Under the pieces are notes generated by a model. It did no database searches. It was not told the origin of the DNA and saw only the letters and a list, made by a program, of their open reading frames with translations. A stretch of 64,000 nucleotides of DNA, taken from NCBI RefSeq assembly GCF_041807905.1, contig NZ_JBGVSA010000006.1:127277-191276 (forward strand), read 5' to 3'. Positions 41,616-51,396 of the stretch are shown piece after piece. This stretch comes from JBGVSA01 sp041807905 (GTDB lineage Bacteria; Pseudomonadota; Gammaproteobacteria; Burkholderiales; Rhodocyclaceae). Every line of letters starts with the position of its first letter. The first letter of the stretch is position 1. Both the position numbers and the translations under genes were made by a program.

Positions 41616-43250
41616 TCAGGCGAGAAACAACATTCCGAACAACACCAGCACCGTCAGCAGAAGCGTCAGGCTGGATACCGACCAGCCGCGCACCAGCGTG
41701 TCGACGCACTCCGAACAACGCCCTATTCCAGCGCCGATCCTTAGCGGCAACCGCAGGGCATCGACCGCGTCTCCCGCAGGAGCCTCCGGCATGGATCGGC
41801 CCCATCGCTGCCAGGCGACGGCCAGGATGCCGCCGACGAGAACTGGCCAAAGCGCGGACCACAATGCGCCCGGCGCCAACACCTCACGCGGCGCACACGT
41901 CGGCATCGCCAGCGGAATGACCCACGGCACAAGCAGGCATGCCAGCACCATCGCCAACCATGTGGCCACAAATGGAGCCCGAACGACCGCGCCGGGCTCA
42001 GCGTTGCGCATGGCGCTCAGACAGCGGGTGAAATGGAGCATGAGCAAGATGCTCGCGACTGAAGACGCCGCCCCCAACGACCCCGCCCATCCGTCGCCCA
42101 GCACGCCCTTGGCGGCGCATTTCGCCAGAACGCCGCCTGTGAGCGGCAGCCCACCCAGGCTCAGCGCGACGATCGCTGTCGGGATGAGCACCCCACGCGA
42201 CAACCGGGGCCCGCTCAGCGCGATGACGCCGACCGACAGGAAGAGCGTGCCTTTCACCAACAGGTGATGCGCCGCGTAGAACGCCGACGCAGCGACCGCG
42301 CCCGGATGCCCGGCGGCCAGCCCCATGCCGATCACCGCGAACAGCAACCCCATCTGGCTGACGCTCGAATAGGCCAGCACGATCTTCGACCGGTACTGCG
42401 TGATCCCCATGGCGACGCCATAGAAAGCGCCGACCATGCCGAGTACCGCCATCGGGATTCCGACGTCCGGCGACGGATGGGCGAAGGGCAGGAATCGAAG
42501 CAACGCGATAACGCCCGCCTTGACCACCGCGCCGCTCAGCACGGCGGCGGCCGGCGTCGTCGCCGTGCCGTAGGCGTATGTCATCCAGAAGTGGAACGGA
42601 ATAATGCCGACCTTCATCCCGAGCCCGATGAGCAACAGCGCCATCGTCGTGTCGCGCCATGGTGAGCCCGGCAAGGCACTCGCCACATCGGCAATCACCA
42701 GGCTCCCGCCGGGCGTGGCGCGGACCATCAGGATCAACGCGGCCAGCACGAACGATTCGGCGAGCAGCGCCACGCCGAGATAGAGCCCCGCGGCATAACG
42801 CGGGCGCGGCCCGTCGCCATGAAGAATGAGCCCGCAGGCCCCGACGCTCAGGACCGCCAGCAAGAAATACAGGCTCACCACGTCGGCGGCCAGAAATACG
42901 CCGACACTGCCCGTCATCGTCATGGTCCAGCACACGACAAAGCCGCCCGACGCCGCGCTGTCGCTTGTCGCCCTGCTGGCGAAGAACCCGGCCAGCATCC
43001 ACAGGAGCGCCGCCGTGCCGAGCAGCAACGCGCCCGGCGCATCGAGCATCAGATGAAACGCGAGGCGACCATGGCCCATGACCAAACGTTCGCCCGGATT
43101 GGCGGCCACGGCTGCCACCAATGCCGGCGCGGCGCCCAGGCCAAGGTATGGGGACAACGCTCCGCGCAGACGCCTCGACACACATGCCAGCATCATTGCG
43201 GACGGCACCCCCAGGGCGGCGCCGAAGATGAGCGTCGTTGGCATCGTCAT
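41616..43250 (-). CDS. Mrp-type antiporter subunit, NuoL/M/N-like (second)
   Basis: A 544-residue polytopic membrane protein with the proton-antiporter M domain shared by MrpA/MrpD and complex I subunits. It has GLGMKVGIIPFHFWMTYAYGTATTPAAAVLSGAVVKAG, with the conserved Lys residues and the His/Trp segment, and YRSKIVLAYSSVSQMG. Start ATG 43250 overlaps the preceding gene by 4 bases. Together with the 503-residue homologue it provides the two ion paths of the complex; whether it is A- or D-like cannot be decided by eye, so I give no symbol. Confidence 0.85.
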   Translation of the reverse strand: MTMPTTLIFGAALGVPSAMMLACVSRRLRGALSPYLGLGAAPALVAAVAANPGERLVMGHGRLAFHLMLDAPGALLLGTAALLWMLAGFFASRATSDSAASGGFVVCWTMTMTGSVGVFLAADVVSLYFLLAVLSVGACGLILHGDGPRPRYAAGLYLGVALLAESFVLAALILMVRATPGGSLVIADVASALPGSPWRDTTMALLLIGLGMKVGIIPFHFWMTYAYGTATTPAAAVLSGAVVKAGVIALLRFLPFAHPSPDVGIPMAVLGMVGAFYGVAMGITQYRSKIVLAYSSVSQMGLLFAVIGMGLAAGHPGAVAASAFYAAHHLLVKGTLFLSVGVIALSGPRLSRGVLIPTAIVALSLGGLPLTGGVLAKCAAKGVLGDGWAGSLGAASSVASILLMLHFTRCLSAMRNAEPGAVVRAPFVATWLAMVLACLLVPWVIPLAMPTCAPREVLAPGALWSALWPVLVGGILAVAWQRWGRSMPEAPAGDAVDALRLPLRIGAGIGRCSECVDTLVRGWSVSSLTLLLTVLVLFGMLFLA

Positions 43251-44758
43251 GATCCGCCGATCGCATGCACGGGCGCGCGGCCGATCTGCGCGACATCCAC
43301 CGGAAGCAGCGCCGACAGGCCGAGCAGGAACGAGCACATCGCCAGCCCCAGCGCGGCATACTGCTGACAGCGTGGCACCCGCCTCTGCGGCGTCCAGTCC
43401 GGTGCCGCCGGCGCCATGGCGCGCACCACGACCATGAACACGTAAATGCCCGTGAGCAGCCCGCCCGTCAGCAGCAACAGCACCCACCACCACTGCCCTG
43501 TATCGAGCGCGGCGGAAACCAGCAACCATTTCGCGAGGAAGCCGCCCGACGGCGGCAACCCGATCAGCGACGCGCCCGCCAGCGCGAAAGCCAGGATCGT
43601 GATCGGCGAGGCCTGCCCGGCGCCGCGCAGGTCGGCCATGCGGTCATGTCCGAGCACGCCATAGAGAACCCCGGCGGAAAGAAACATCGCAGCCTTCGCC
43701 GTGGCATGCGAAATCGCCTGCATCAGCCCGCCGGCGATGGCCTGCCGACTGTCCTGCGGGGACATCGCCAGCGGGAACAGCAAGAACAGATAGCCGATCT
43801 GCGCGACCGTCGAATAGGCAATCAACAGCTTCAGCCGCTGCTGACGTATCGCGACGAGGTTCCCCACCACGATCGCCATGGCGCCCATCGCCGCGAGCAG
43901 TTGCACGAAGGGCCCGCTCACGACGCCAAGGAAGGCGTCGATCCACAGCCGCACGAGGATGAACCAGGACCCCTTGACGACCAAGGCCGACAGCAACGCA
44001 CTTGCCGGCGCCGGCGCCCCGGCGTGCGCGGGCGGAAGCCACAGATGCAGCGGAAACAGCGCGGTCTTGGCCAGCATGCCGGATGTCATCAAGGCGATCG
44101 CGGCCCAGGTTTCCGGCTGACCGTCGATGCGCGCCGACAGCAGAACGATATCGAGCGTCTCGTAGGCGCCGTAGAGCAGAAACACGCCCAGCAGATAGAG
44201 CATCGACCCGGCCAGGGCAAACAGCAGATAGCGCAAGGCCGCCTGCAGCGTTTCCGCCCGGCCATCGAGCGCCACCAGTGGAACGCCGGCAAAGGTCAGT
44301 AATTCCAGCGCCACGTACAGCGTAAAGATGTCCCGGCTCACGAACACCAGGTTCAGCGAGCCCCATACCGCCAGCAGCAGCAACCAGAAGACCAGCCCGC
44401 TGCGGGATTCCCCTTTGCCGCCCTGGCCGAAATCGCCGCTGGCATAGACGCCGACGGCAACCGTGACGACGGCGACCATGAGCATCATGCAGACCGACAG
44501 GCCGTCCGCACGCAGCGCCACGCCCAGCGGCGGCGACCAGCCCCCCACAGAGTAGCCCAGGGGGGTTTCCGACGATGTCACGATCCAGGCGATGGCCACC
44601 ACGACGCAACCGCCGCAGAACAGCGTCAGCCAGGCGATACGCCGGGCATGAGCACCGCCGGCCGCCAGCCCGGCCATGACCCCGGCGAAGGGAACAAAGA
44701 CAGCGAGCACCAACAGCACACCTTGGTCGACGGCATGCCCCAGGAGATTCACGCGCAT
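43247..44758 (-). CDS. Mrp-type antiporter subunit, NuoL/M/N-like (first)
   Basis: A 503-residue homologue of MrpD with about 14 membrane helices. Conserved parts are the glutamate helix LNLVFVSRDIFTLYVALELLTF, the lysine helix LAKTALFPLHLWLPPAHAGAPAPASALLSALVVKGS, and QRLKLLIAYSTVAQIGYL. It exchanges Na+ or K+ for protons as part of the Mrp complex. It overlaps the MrpC-like gene by 10 bases upstream and the next antiporter gene by 4. Confidence 0.88.
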   Translation of the reverse strand: MRVNLLGHAVDQGVLLVLAVFVPFAGVMAGLAAGGAHARRIAWLTLFCGGCVVVAIAWIVTSSETPLGYSVGGWSPPLGVALRADGLSVCMMLMVAVVTVAVGVYASGDFGQGGKGESRSGLVFWLLLLAVWGSLNLVFVSRDIFTLYVALELLTFAGVPLVALDGRAETLQAALRYLLFALAGSMLYLLGVFLLYGAYETLDIVLLSARIDGQPETWAAIALMTSGMLAKTALFPLHLWLPPAHAGAPAPASALLSALVVKGSWFILVRLWIDAFLGVVSGPFVQLLAAMGAMAIVVGNLVAIRQQRLKLLIAYSTVAQIGYLFLLFPLAMSPQDSRQAIAGGLMQAISHATAKAAMFLSAGVLYGVLGHDRMADLRGAGQASPITILAFALAGASLIGLPPSGGFLAKWLLVSAALDTGQWWWVLLLLTGGLLTGIYVFMVVVRAMAPAAPDWTPQRRVPRCQQYAALGLAMCSFLLGLSALLPVDVAQIGRAPVHAIGGS

Positions 44759-45099
44759 CGCCCCGGCTCGGCGTTCCGCGACACGTCGCCAGAATCGTCA
44801 TCCGCCAGTGAGCTCGCGCCCGATTCGTCCAATCCGCGCAGCATGAGCCACACCGCGAGCGACGACGCCGCAAATGACACCACGATGGCCGTGATCAACA
44901 GTGCGTGCGCCACCGGGTCGCCGGGCATGCCCGCGCCGGTGGCGCGGCGTGCGATGACTGCGCAGGTCAGAAACACCCCGTTGCCGATCAGATTGAACGC
45001 GAGCACCTTGCGCAAGGGCTGCGGATTGACGATCAGTCCATACAATCCGAGTCCGACCAGCGCCGCGGCGGTCAAGCCGAAAAACTGGGTTGCATTCAT
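44749..45099 (-). CDS. mrpC: MrpC (NuoK-like) antiporter subunit
   Basis: A 116-residue protein with three membrane helices resembling NuoK/MrpC: ALVGLGLYGLIV, RKVLAFNLIGNGVFLTCAV, and DPVAHALLITAIVVSFAASSLAVWL, the last being the MrpC/NuoK signature. Start ATG 45099 overlaps the previous gene by 4 bases. A charged Asp/Ser-rich tail follows the last helix. Confidence 0.9.
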   Translation of the reverse strand: MNATQFFGLTAAALVGLGLYGLIVNPQPLRKVLAFNLIGNGVFLTCAVIARRATGAGMPGDPVAHALLITAIVVSFAASSLAVWLMLRGLDESGASSLADDDSGDVSRNAEPGRCA

Positions 45100-46040
45100 G
45101 TCTGAACATCCTTCCGTTGAGGCGGCCCCAGCAGCAGAAGCACCAGCGTGACGGCCAGGGAAGGCAGCAGCGCGACCTCGATGACGATGATCCACAACTT
45201 TTCGCTGCCTGTCGGAAAGGCCAGAAAGGCATCGGCCATCAGCGTGCCGAGCACACCCGCCGCGATGAACATCGATGGCCCCGCGACGAGCATGGCCCGC
45301 AGCCAACGCTGGCTCACCATGGGGGCGTCGCGCAGGCCCGACATGATGGTGAGCAGCCACATCGCCGCAATCACCGTGGCGCCCTGGAATTTCCCGCCCG
45401 GATGATCGGCCCCGACCCACAGAATGTAGATCCCGACGACAACGCCGACGGGCGGCAACACGCGCGCCAGATAGACCAGAATGTCGTTGGAACTGACCAC
45501 CTGCATCTGTCCCGGCCTGCCGCCCCAGCACGAGTCCGACGCCAGCGACCACACGCCGATCAGGCCGATCAGCAGAACGATGGCTTCGAGCAGCGTATCC
45601 AGCGCGCGGAAAGAAAGCAGCACGGCCGTGATGGGATTGCCGACGCCCAGCGAACCGATATGCATGCCCACTTCAGGCGCCAACATCGGCGCTTCGTCGG
45701 GCAATCGCAACACGCACAAGGCAATCAGAACGGTGACCGCGAGCGATGCCATCGCAGCCGCCACGCGCATGGCGATCCCCGGCGCCCGGGGCTTGGCCGA
45801 CGATTCGGCCCGTTCCAGGCGAGAGGCCGCATTGATCAGCAGCGCCCCGGTGAGGCCGGCGCCTATCGCCGCCTCGGTCAGCGCCACGTCTACGGCCGCG
45901 AGGATCAACCAGGCGAGCGTGAGCAGCAGGCCGTAAGGAATGAAAGCGGCCACGGCGGCAAACGTGTCCTTCACGACAATCGTCCACAGCGCCAGGGCCA
46001 GAAGCAGCATGCCAATGCCGACGGAGACCCAGAAAATCAT
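45096..46040 (-). CDS. mrpB: MrpB with N-terminal DUF4040/MbhD-like domain (fusion)
   Basis: A 314-residue protein with two parts. Residues 1-90 resemble the DUF4040/MbhD domain that in long MrpA forms the C-terminal piece (GLLLTLAWLILAAVDVALTEAAIGAGLTGAL). Residues about 165-310 are MnhB-like (DILVYLARVLPPVGVVVGIYILWVGADHPGGKFQGA). This split, with the MbhD part fused to MrpB rather than to MrpA, marks the group 2 Mrp arrangement. It overlaps mrpG and mrpC by 4 bases each. Confidence 0.87.
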   Translation of the reverse strand: MIFWVSVGIGMLLLALALWTIVVKDTFAAVAAFIPYGLLLTLAWLILAAVDVALTEAAIGAGLTGALLINAASRLERAESSAKPRAPGIAMRVAAAMASLAVTVLIALCVLRLPDEAPMLAPEVGMHIGSLGVGNPITAVLLSFRALDTLLEAIVLLIGLIGVWSLASDSCWGGRPGQMQVVSSNDILVYLARVLPPVGVVVGIYILWVGADHPGGKFQGATVIAAMWLLTIMSGLRDAPMVSQRWLRAMLVAGPSMFIAAGVLGTLMADAFLAFPTGSEKLWIIVIEVALLPSLAVTLVLLLLGPPQRKDVQT

Positions 46041-46327
46041 CGACCGCCCTCCTGCCGACCCACCGCCCGCGCGATGAGTTGCGATACATCCGATGAGGCC
46101 AGCAGAACCAGCAGCCACACGACGATCAACTTGAGCGCGACGAGCACATGTCCCACCTGCGGCAACAGCCCGATGACCACCAGACCGAGCCCGAGGTTGT
46201 CGGCCTTGGTCAGCGCATGCAGGCGCGTGTACGTGTCCGGAAACCGCAGCAGCCCCACAGTGCCCGCAACGAAGAAAAAGGTGCCCCACAGGATGGAAAC
46301 CACCGAAAGCACATCGACGACGCTCAT
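46037..46327 (-). CDS. mrpG: MrpG antiporter subunit
   Basis: 96 residues, three membrane helices, with the MnhG/PhaG signature FVAGTVGLLRFPDTYTRLHALTKADNLG. Its stop overlaps the mrpB start. It begins 37 bases after mrpF. Confidence 0.93.
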   Translation of the reverse strand: MSVVDVLSVVSILWGTFFFVAGTVGLLRFPDTYTRLHALTKADNLGLGLVVIGLLPQVGHVLVALKLIVVWLLVLLASSDVSQLIARAVGRQEGGR

Positions 46328-46364
46328 GGGGTGCTCCGCAGATCGATATCGATAGTGAACCGGG

Positions 46365-46616
46365 CTACTGCTTGGCCTTCACGAACGTCACCGACGCAAA
46401 CGCCGACAGCAAGGCCAGAATCAGGGCGACATCGACGATGGCATCCACGCCCGTCGCCGTGCCCACCAGCAGCAGCGCGGCAATGCCGCCCGTGCCGAAC
46501 AGTTGCACCGCCATCATCCGATCGGCACGCGTCGGCCCCCGCAACACGCTCCACAGCCCTATTGCGACAGTCAGCAGTACCAGCGCGGAAACGCCAATCA
46601 GCACGTCAGCCATCAT
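46365..46616 (-). CDS. mrpF: MrpF antiporter subunit
   Basis: 83 residues with the MnhF/PhaF signature RGPTRADRMMAVQLFGTGG and the C-terminal helix VDAIVDVALILALLSAFASVTF. It starts 11 bases before the end of mrpE. Confidence 0.93.
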   Translation of the reverse strand: MMADVLIGVSALVLLTVAIGLWSVLRGPTRADRMMAVQLFGTGGIAALLLVGTATGVDAIVDVALILALLSAFASVTFVKAKQ

Positions 46617-47133
46617 GGCCGCCCACGATCAAGGCGCCGGTCAGTCTTCGCTCTTCGTCGGCGATCTGCGCGGCAATCGGCTGCGTCACGTCCAGGCAAT
46701 GAAAGATCAGGGCATCGCGCGTTTCGCCGACCGGGATCGAGCCCGGCAAAAGCGCGGTGATGATGGCGAACTCATTGCGCGCAATGCCGGGCGGAAAGCC
46801 AACGCGACAGACGACCATGCCGGGCTTGAGCGGCAGGCGCGGATGAAACGCGCGCAAGGCGACATCGATACCCGCCAGCACGGATTGCGCAAGAAAATGC
46901 GGCGCAAACAGCAGCAGCGCGCCAAGCCTCAGCCGTCCAGCCGACGGCGGCAACAGATGAAGACTCAACTGCGTTGCGATGAGCGTGGCGACCAGTCCGC
47001 ACCCCAGGTCGGCAATCTCGCCGCTGGGCAGCAGGATGATCCAGAACGTCATGAAACACAGCGCGCGTGCCAGCGCGGTGCGCCCGTTCCGGCGCAGATC
47101 CCGAAAGGCAGCTCGAAGCGATAGCTCGCCCAT
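46606..47133 (-). CDS. mrpE: MrpE antiporter subunit
   Basis: 175 residues; MnhE/PhaE-like with an N-terminal membrane pair and a soluble C-terminal ferredoxin-like domain (FAIITALLPGSIPVG, then LIFHCLD). ATG 47133 (MGELSLRAAF) has GGAGGG ten bases upstream; the frame is open 19 codons further. First gene of the Mrp operon, following arcA by 178 bases. Confidence 0.88.
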   Translation of the reverse strand: MGELSLRAAFRDLRRNGRTALARALCFMTFWIILLPSGEIADLGCGLVATLIATQLSLHLLPPSAGRLRLGALLLFAPHFLAQSVLAGIDVALRAFHPRLPLKPGMVVCRVGFPPGIARNEFAIITALLPGSIPVGETRDALIFHCLDVTQPIAAQIADEERRLTGALIVGGHDG

Positions 47134-47311
47134 TGCGATGTCACCCTCCCGGCCCGACTCGCACTGAAAGACACGACGGAATCGCGCCAAAGCCGGCGCG
47201 AACGATGAAGCGATGAATCAGGAAAGCCGGCAAAGCGCCCCACTGCGTTGAACGACGGAGCGCCGCCCTGCTTTCCCTGTGCCCACACAGAACCCCTCGG
47301 TGGCGAGAGCG

Positions 47312-48583
47312 CTAGAAATCCACCGCGTCGCGGATGATCGGGCAGGTCATGCAATGGCCGCCGCCACGCCCCCGCCCCAACTCTGCGCCCACGATGGTGA
47401 CCACCTCGATCCCCGCCTTGCGCAGGAGCGTATTCGTATAGGTATTCCGGTCATACGCAAACACGACGCCGGGTGAGGTGCACACCAGGTTCGCGCCGCT
47501 GTCCCACTGGGTACGTTCGCGTTGATAGTCGCTTCCGCCCGCCTCGACCACGCGCATCTTCTTGATGCCAAGCGCCTCGCTGACCACTTCGACGAAGGAC
47601 TTTTTCTCCTGGCGAAGCTCCACCTTGGCGGACGAATCGCTCGGCCGATACGAGAACGTCCGCGTGCGCGCCAGAAAATCGGGCGCGATGAGCACGCAGT
47701 CTCGATCGGCGAAGGTGAACACCGTATCGAGGTGCATGGCGGCGCGAATCTTCGGCATTGCCGCCACGATCACGCGCTCGGCCGCGCCGCGCTCGAACAG
47801 GGTCGCGGCCAGTTGGCTGATGGCCTGGCGCGACGTGCGTTCGCTCATGCCGATCAATACCGTCTTGTTGCCGATCGGCATCACGTCACCGCCTTCGAGC
47901 GTCGCAAGCCCGTGGTCCTGCGTCGGGTCCCCCCACCACACATTCACCTTGCCGGCAAAATCCGGATGGAATTTATAGATCGCCGTCGTGAGGATGGTCT
48001 CCTCGTGGCGCGCCGGCCAGTACAGCGGATTGAGCGTCACGCCGCCGTAGATCCAGCATGTCGTGTCACGCGTGTACAGCGTGTTGGGCAAGGGCGGCAG
48101 CAGATATTCGGTCGCCCCCGCCGCTTCGCGGACGACCTTCAGCGCGGCACCGCCGTGCGCTTCTGGAAAGTCATGGATCGAAAGGCCGCCGAGCAGCGTT
48201 TCGGCGAGCGCGCGGTTGTCCAGCCCCTCCACGTAGCTTCGCAGCTCGTCAATAAAGCCGAGTCCGACCTGGTTGGGCACGATCTGATTGTCGAGAATCC
48301 ATTTCTTCCCTTCCGGCACGGCGACGGTTTCCGCCAGAAGGTTATGCATTTCGACCACCTCGACGCCGCGATCGCGCATCTTGCTGACGAAATCAAAGTG
48401 GTCGCGCTTGGCGTTATCGACCCACAACACATCGTCGAACAACAGCTCATCGCAATTGCTGGGCGTCAGGCGGGAATGCGCCATTCCGGGGGCGCATACC
48501 ATCACCTTGCGCAACTGCCCTACTTCCGAATAGACGCCGAACTGGGAGCCGGCTTGTGCATCGACAGCATTTGAATCCGACAT
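47312..48583 (-). CDS. arcA: Arginine deiminase
   Basis: A 423-residue arginine deiminase that hydrolyses L-arginine to citrulline and ammonia in the cytoplasm. Family motifs are YSEVGQLRKVMVCAPG at the start, LLPPLPNTLYTRD, LEGGDVMPIGN, and the catalytic Cys411 in GGGHCMTCPI at the C-terminus. ATG 48583 follows GGAG by six bases; a start seven codons earlier is less well placed. It begins 21 bases after arcD. arcB and arcC do not follow; the next genes are mrpE-G. Confidence 0.95.
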   Translation of the reverse strand: MSDSNAVDAQAGSQFGVYSEVGQLRKVMVCAPGMAHSRLTPSNCDELLFDDVLWVDNAKRDHFDFVSKMRDRGVEVVEMHNLLAETVAVPEGKKWILDNQIVPNQVGLGFIDELRSYVEGLDNRALAETLLGGLSIHDFPEAHGGAALKVVREAAGATEYLLPPLPNTLYTRDTTCWIYGGVTLNPLYWPARHEETILTTAIYKFHPDFAGKVNVWWGDPTQDHGLATLEGGDVMPIGNKTVLIGMSERTSRQAISQLAATLFERGAAERVIVAAMPKIRAAMHLDTVFTFADRDCVLIAPDFLARTRTFSYRPSDSSAKVELRQEKKSFVEVVSEALGIKKMRVVEAGGSDYQRERTQWDSGANLVCTSPGVVFAYDRNTYTNTLLRKAGIEVVTIVGAELGRGRGGGHCMTCPIIRDAVDF

Positions 48584-48604
48584 TTCGTTCTCCGTGAGTT
48601 TCAA

Positions 48605-50029
48605 CTAGAGCGCAATAAGCCCTCCTGCCAGCGCAGCGACGCCAACGACCGCCCCTGCCACTGCCACCAAGAAAAGGGTCCAGTCACGGATGCCCGAAAA
48701 TACCGTGAGGCCCTGCTCCCTCCTGGCCATCACATAAAGCACCGTGCCAGGAGCGTACAGAATCGCCGACAGCAGCAGATATCTGAGTCCGCCGGCAATA
48801 ATCATGAATACCGTGTATATCACCGCGATGGATGCAAACGTAATATCCCTGCTCCGTTCTTCTGGGCGGATCTCGTAACTCTCGCCACGCCTTGAAACCA
48901 GCCACCCGTAGGCGGCCACGAACAAATACGGAATCAGCGACATCGAACTCGTCAGATTGAGCATCAAGGCAAAAGCGTCGCGCGAAAAATACGTGCTCGC
49001 GACCAGAATCTGCACAACGATATTCGTGATCCAAAGCGCGTTGGCCGGAACCTGGTTGGCATTCTCGCGGGCGAACACCGACGGCATGTCCTGGTTGCGG
49101 GCGGCCGCGAACATCACTTCCGCGCAGATGAGCGACCACGCCAGGTACGCCCCCAGGACCGACACGATCAGCCCCAGACTCACGAAGACCGCGCCCCACG
49201 GACCCACCACGCTCTCGAGCACCGCCGCCATCGACGGCTGGCGCATGGCGGCGATTTCTTCTCGCGGCAGCACCGCAAACGGCAGCATCGAAACGAGCAC
49301 CATCAGGGCCGTCACACTGCAAAAGCCCAGAATCGTTGCGTAACCGACGTCGGCGCGTTCCTTCGCATAACGGGAATACACGCTCGCGCCTTCAATACCG
49401 ATAAAAACGAAAACGGTCACGAGCATGGTTGCCCGAATCTGCTGTATCAGCCCGCCGCTCTCTGCGGCGGAACTGATATTCAAGCGGAATGTGTCGATCT
49501 TGAATACAAAGAACAACATGATGACGAACGCAATGATCGGAATGACCTTTGCAAACGTCACGACCGTATTGATGAATGCCGCCTGCTTGACGCCTCGAAG
49601 AATCAGAAAATGGAAAAGCCAGATCCCCACCGACGCAACCAGAATCGCCGGCAGCGTATTTCCGTCACCAAAAATGGGAAAGAACGCGCCAAGGGTCGAC
49701 TTGATCAATACCCAATACGAAACGTTCCCGATGCAACTACCGATCCAGTATCCAAAAGCGGATAAAAACCCCGGATAATCGCCGAATCCTTCCTTGGCAT
49801 ATACGAAAACACCGGCGTCGAGTTTTGGCTTTCGCTCGGCCAGCGCCTGGAACACACGAGCCAGGGTGTACATGCCCACGCCTGCGACAAGCCACGCGAT
49901 GGCTGCGCCAATCGGCCCCGTCGCATTGGCGAAGGTTTGCGGCAGCGAGAAAATCCCCGCCCCGACCATGCCCCCCACCACCATTGCGGTGAGTTGGAGG
50001 CGACTCATCTTCTGCGTGTCATTGGCCAC
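48605..50029 (-). CDS. arcD: ArcD-type basic amino acid/polyamine antiporter (APC family)
   Basis: A 474-residue APC-superfamily carrier with about 12-14 helices. It carries GGMVGAGIFSLPQTFA in helix 1, VFVFIGIEGASVYSRYAKERADVG in helix 6, and ENANQVPANALW. This is the arginine/ornithine antiporter type that feeds the deiminase pathway. The start is a GTG at 50029 with GGGGGAAA upstream. Directly upstream of arcA, so arginine import is the likely role. Confidence 0.88.
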   Translation of the reverse strand: MANDTQKMSRLQLTAMVVGGMVGAGIFSLPQTFANATGPIGAAIAWLVAGVGMYTLARVFQALAERKPKLDAGVFVYAKEGFGDYPGFLSAFGYWIGSCIGNVSYWVLIKSTLGAFFPIFGDGNTLPAILVASVGIWLFHFLILRGVKQAAFINTVVTFAKVIPIIAFVIMLFFVFKIDTFRLNISSAAESGGLIQQIRATMLVTVFVFIGIEGASVYSRYAKERADVGYATILGFCSVTALMVLVSMLPFAVLPREEIAAMRQPSMAAVLESVVGPWGAVFVSLGLIVSVLGAYLAWSLICAEVMFAAARNQDMPSVFARENANQVPANALWITNIVVQILVASTYFSRDAFALMLNLTSSMSLIPYLFVAAYGWLVSRRGESYEIRPEERSRDITFASIAVIYTVFMIIAGGLRYLLLSAILYAPGTVLYVMARREQGLTVFSGIRDWTLFLVAVAGAVVGVAALAGGLIAL

Positions 50030-50182
50030 AATTTCCCCCGCTGATCTCCGAATATCTCTTCGAAAGGATTTGGTGTGCCGCGACCGCCGGGCCGCGTTAG
50101 ATCAATGCAGTCGATGCTTGCCTTTCCAGGCAACCGCACACGGACTCGACGCCCGCATACAGAGAAACGCTGTGTGCAGTGA

Positions 50183-50210
50183 GGTATAGTCCATCGCCAA
50201 TTCAAGTCAA
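50183..50210 (-). promoter_or_regulatory. Sigma-70-type promoter upstream of arcD-arcA
   Basis: On the minus strand TTGACT (plus strand 50205-50210) and TATACC (50183-50188) are 16 bases apart, about 155 bases ahead of the arcD start. The 290-base gap between porin and arcD holds no ORF. TTGAC/TTGAT half-sites that recall FNR/ANR boxes occur, but no complete site. Confidence 0.45.
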
Positions 50211-50319
50211 CTACCCGATCGCGAGCCGATGTGACATTTGCATTGCGATCGGCAAATAACATTTGCCCGGAGTCATCGGGCGTTACCGATTAAATGAGCC
50301 TTTATTCGATCCCCGGTTT

Positions 50320-51396
50320 CTAGAAGCGCAAACGCAAGCCGGCCGCAACGCCAAGTTGATTGCTCTTGCCGGGCAACTCGGTATAAGCACCGCCGGTCAC
50401 GCGGTTATAGTCGAGCGTGCCATAGACCTGCGTCCTCGGAGAAAACGAATACTCCGACAGCAATACGCCGGTATAGCGTTTACCGCCGTTTCCAGAAATA
50501 CCGTTCTTGTTCCCGATGTCGTCGTAATAAAAAGCCACGGCCATGACGACGGCCGGTGCGGCCTGCCAGCGCACGCCGGTGGCGAGAATGGCGTCCGTCC
50601 GTGGCGCGTTCGCTGCGGCCTCGGGGGTCACGAAAATGTCCCGCGACGGATCGTTCATGAAATCATTGTCGATGGCACCGGAACGGTCGCGGCCGCCGAT
50701 ATAGGCCAGGTACAGCCCGACACTGGCGAATTGATATCGACCTGCAACGCTCCACATCCGCTGCTTATAGTTCGACTGCGCCCAGACCTCCTGGTACACC
50801 GCGCCGATACCGAAATGCGCCCAGGAATAACTGCTCTGCAAACCCCAGTAACTGTTGTCCGGCGGGTTTCCCGGCCCTTCGCCGAAACCATAGCCGGCGC
50901 CGAAATTGAGCCCGCCGAATCTGGCGGAATAACTCGTCACATTATTGGCCCGCACGCGGTCCAACGAATATGGCCAGGAATTCGCCTGATAATTTCCGAC
51001 GAACAAGGGATCGAAATCACCGGAGAACGTCCAGCCGACGGTATTCTGGCGACCCAGCGCAATGGTTCCCCAGTTTCCCTGCATGCCCACATAGGCCTGG
51101 CGACCGAACATCGTGCCGCTCTGCGTGACGGTGCCGTCGTCGAGGTTGATGCCGCTTTCAAGCACGAATATCGCTCTGAGCTGGCTCGATAGATCTTCGC
51201 TGCCACGCAGGCCCCAACGGCTCGCCGTGGTCGCACCGTTGGTCAGTTCAAGCAAGTGGTCATTGTCGGCGTTGGCATTGGTCGTGTAGCGCACGCTCAC
51301 GTCGGCCACGCCGTAAAGGGAGACCGAGCTCTGCGCGAATGAGGGCGACGCGACAGGCAGCAGAACGACCAGCGCACACCAGCGAACATATTTCAT
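50320..51396 (-). CDS. Gram-negative trimeric porin
   Basis: A 358-residue 16-strand general porin of the beta-proteobacterial type. The signal peptide ends at SFA; the mature start QSSVSLYGVADVSVRYTTN is typical, as are SRWGLRGSEDLSSQLRAIFVLE, FGRQAYVGMQGNWGTIALGRQ and the terminal aromatic strand ending LRLRF. ATG 51396 is chosen because the signal peptide starts there. It lies between two amino-acid carrier genes on the same strand and may serve entry of the same substrates. Confidence 0.93.
   Translation of the reverse strand: MKYVRWCALVVLLPVASPSFAQSSVSLYGVADVSVRYTTNANADNDHLLELTNGATTASRWGLRGSEDLSSQLRAIFVLESGINLDDGTVTQSGTMFGRQAYVGMQGNWGTIALGRQNTVGWTFSGDFDPLFVGNYQANSWPYSLDRVRANNVTSYSARFGGLNFGAGYGFGEGPGNPPDNSYWGLQSSYSWAHFGIGAVYQEVWAQSNYKQRMWSVAGRYQFASVGLYLAYIGGRDRSGAIDNDFMNDPSRDIFVTPEAAANAPRTDAILATGVRWQAAPAVVMAVAFYYDDIGNKNGISGNGGKRYTGVLLSEYSFSPRTQVYGTLDYNRVTGGAYTELPGKSNQLGVAAGLRLRF

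Noticed and set aside
50030..50319. FNR/ANR box upstream of arcD
   Set aside because: Only half-sites such as TTGAC and TTGAT were seen; the second half does not fit the inverted repeat.
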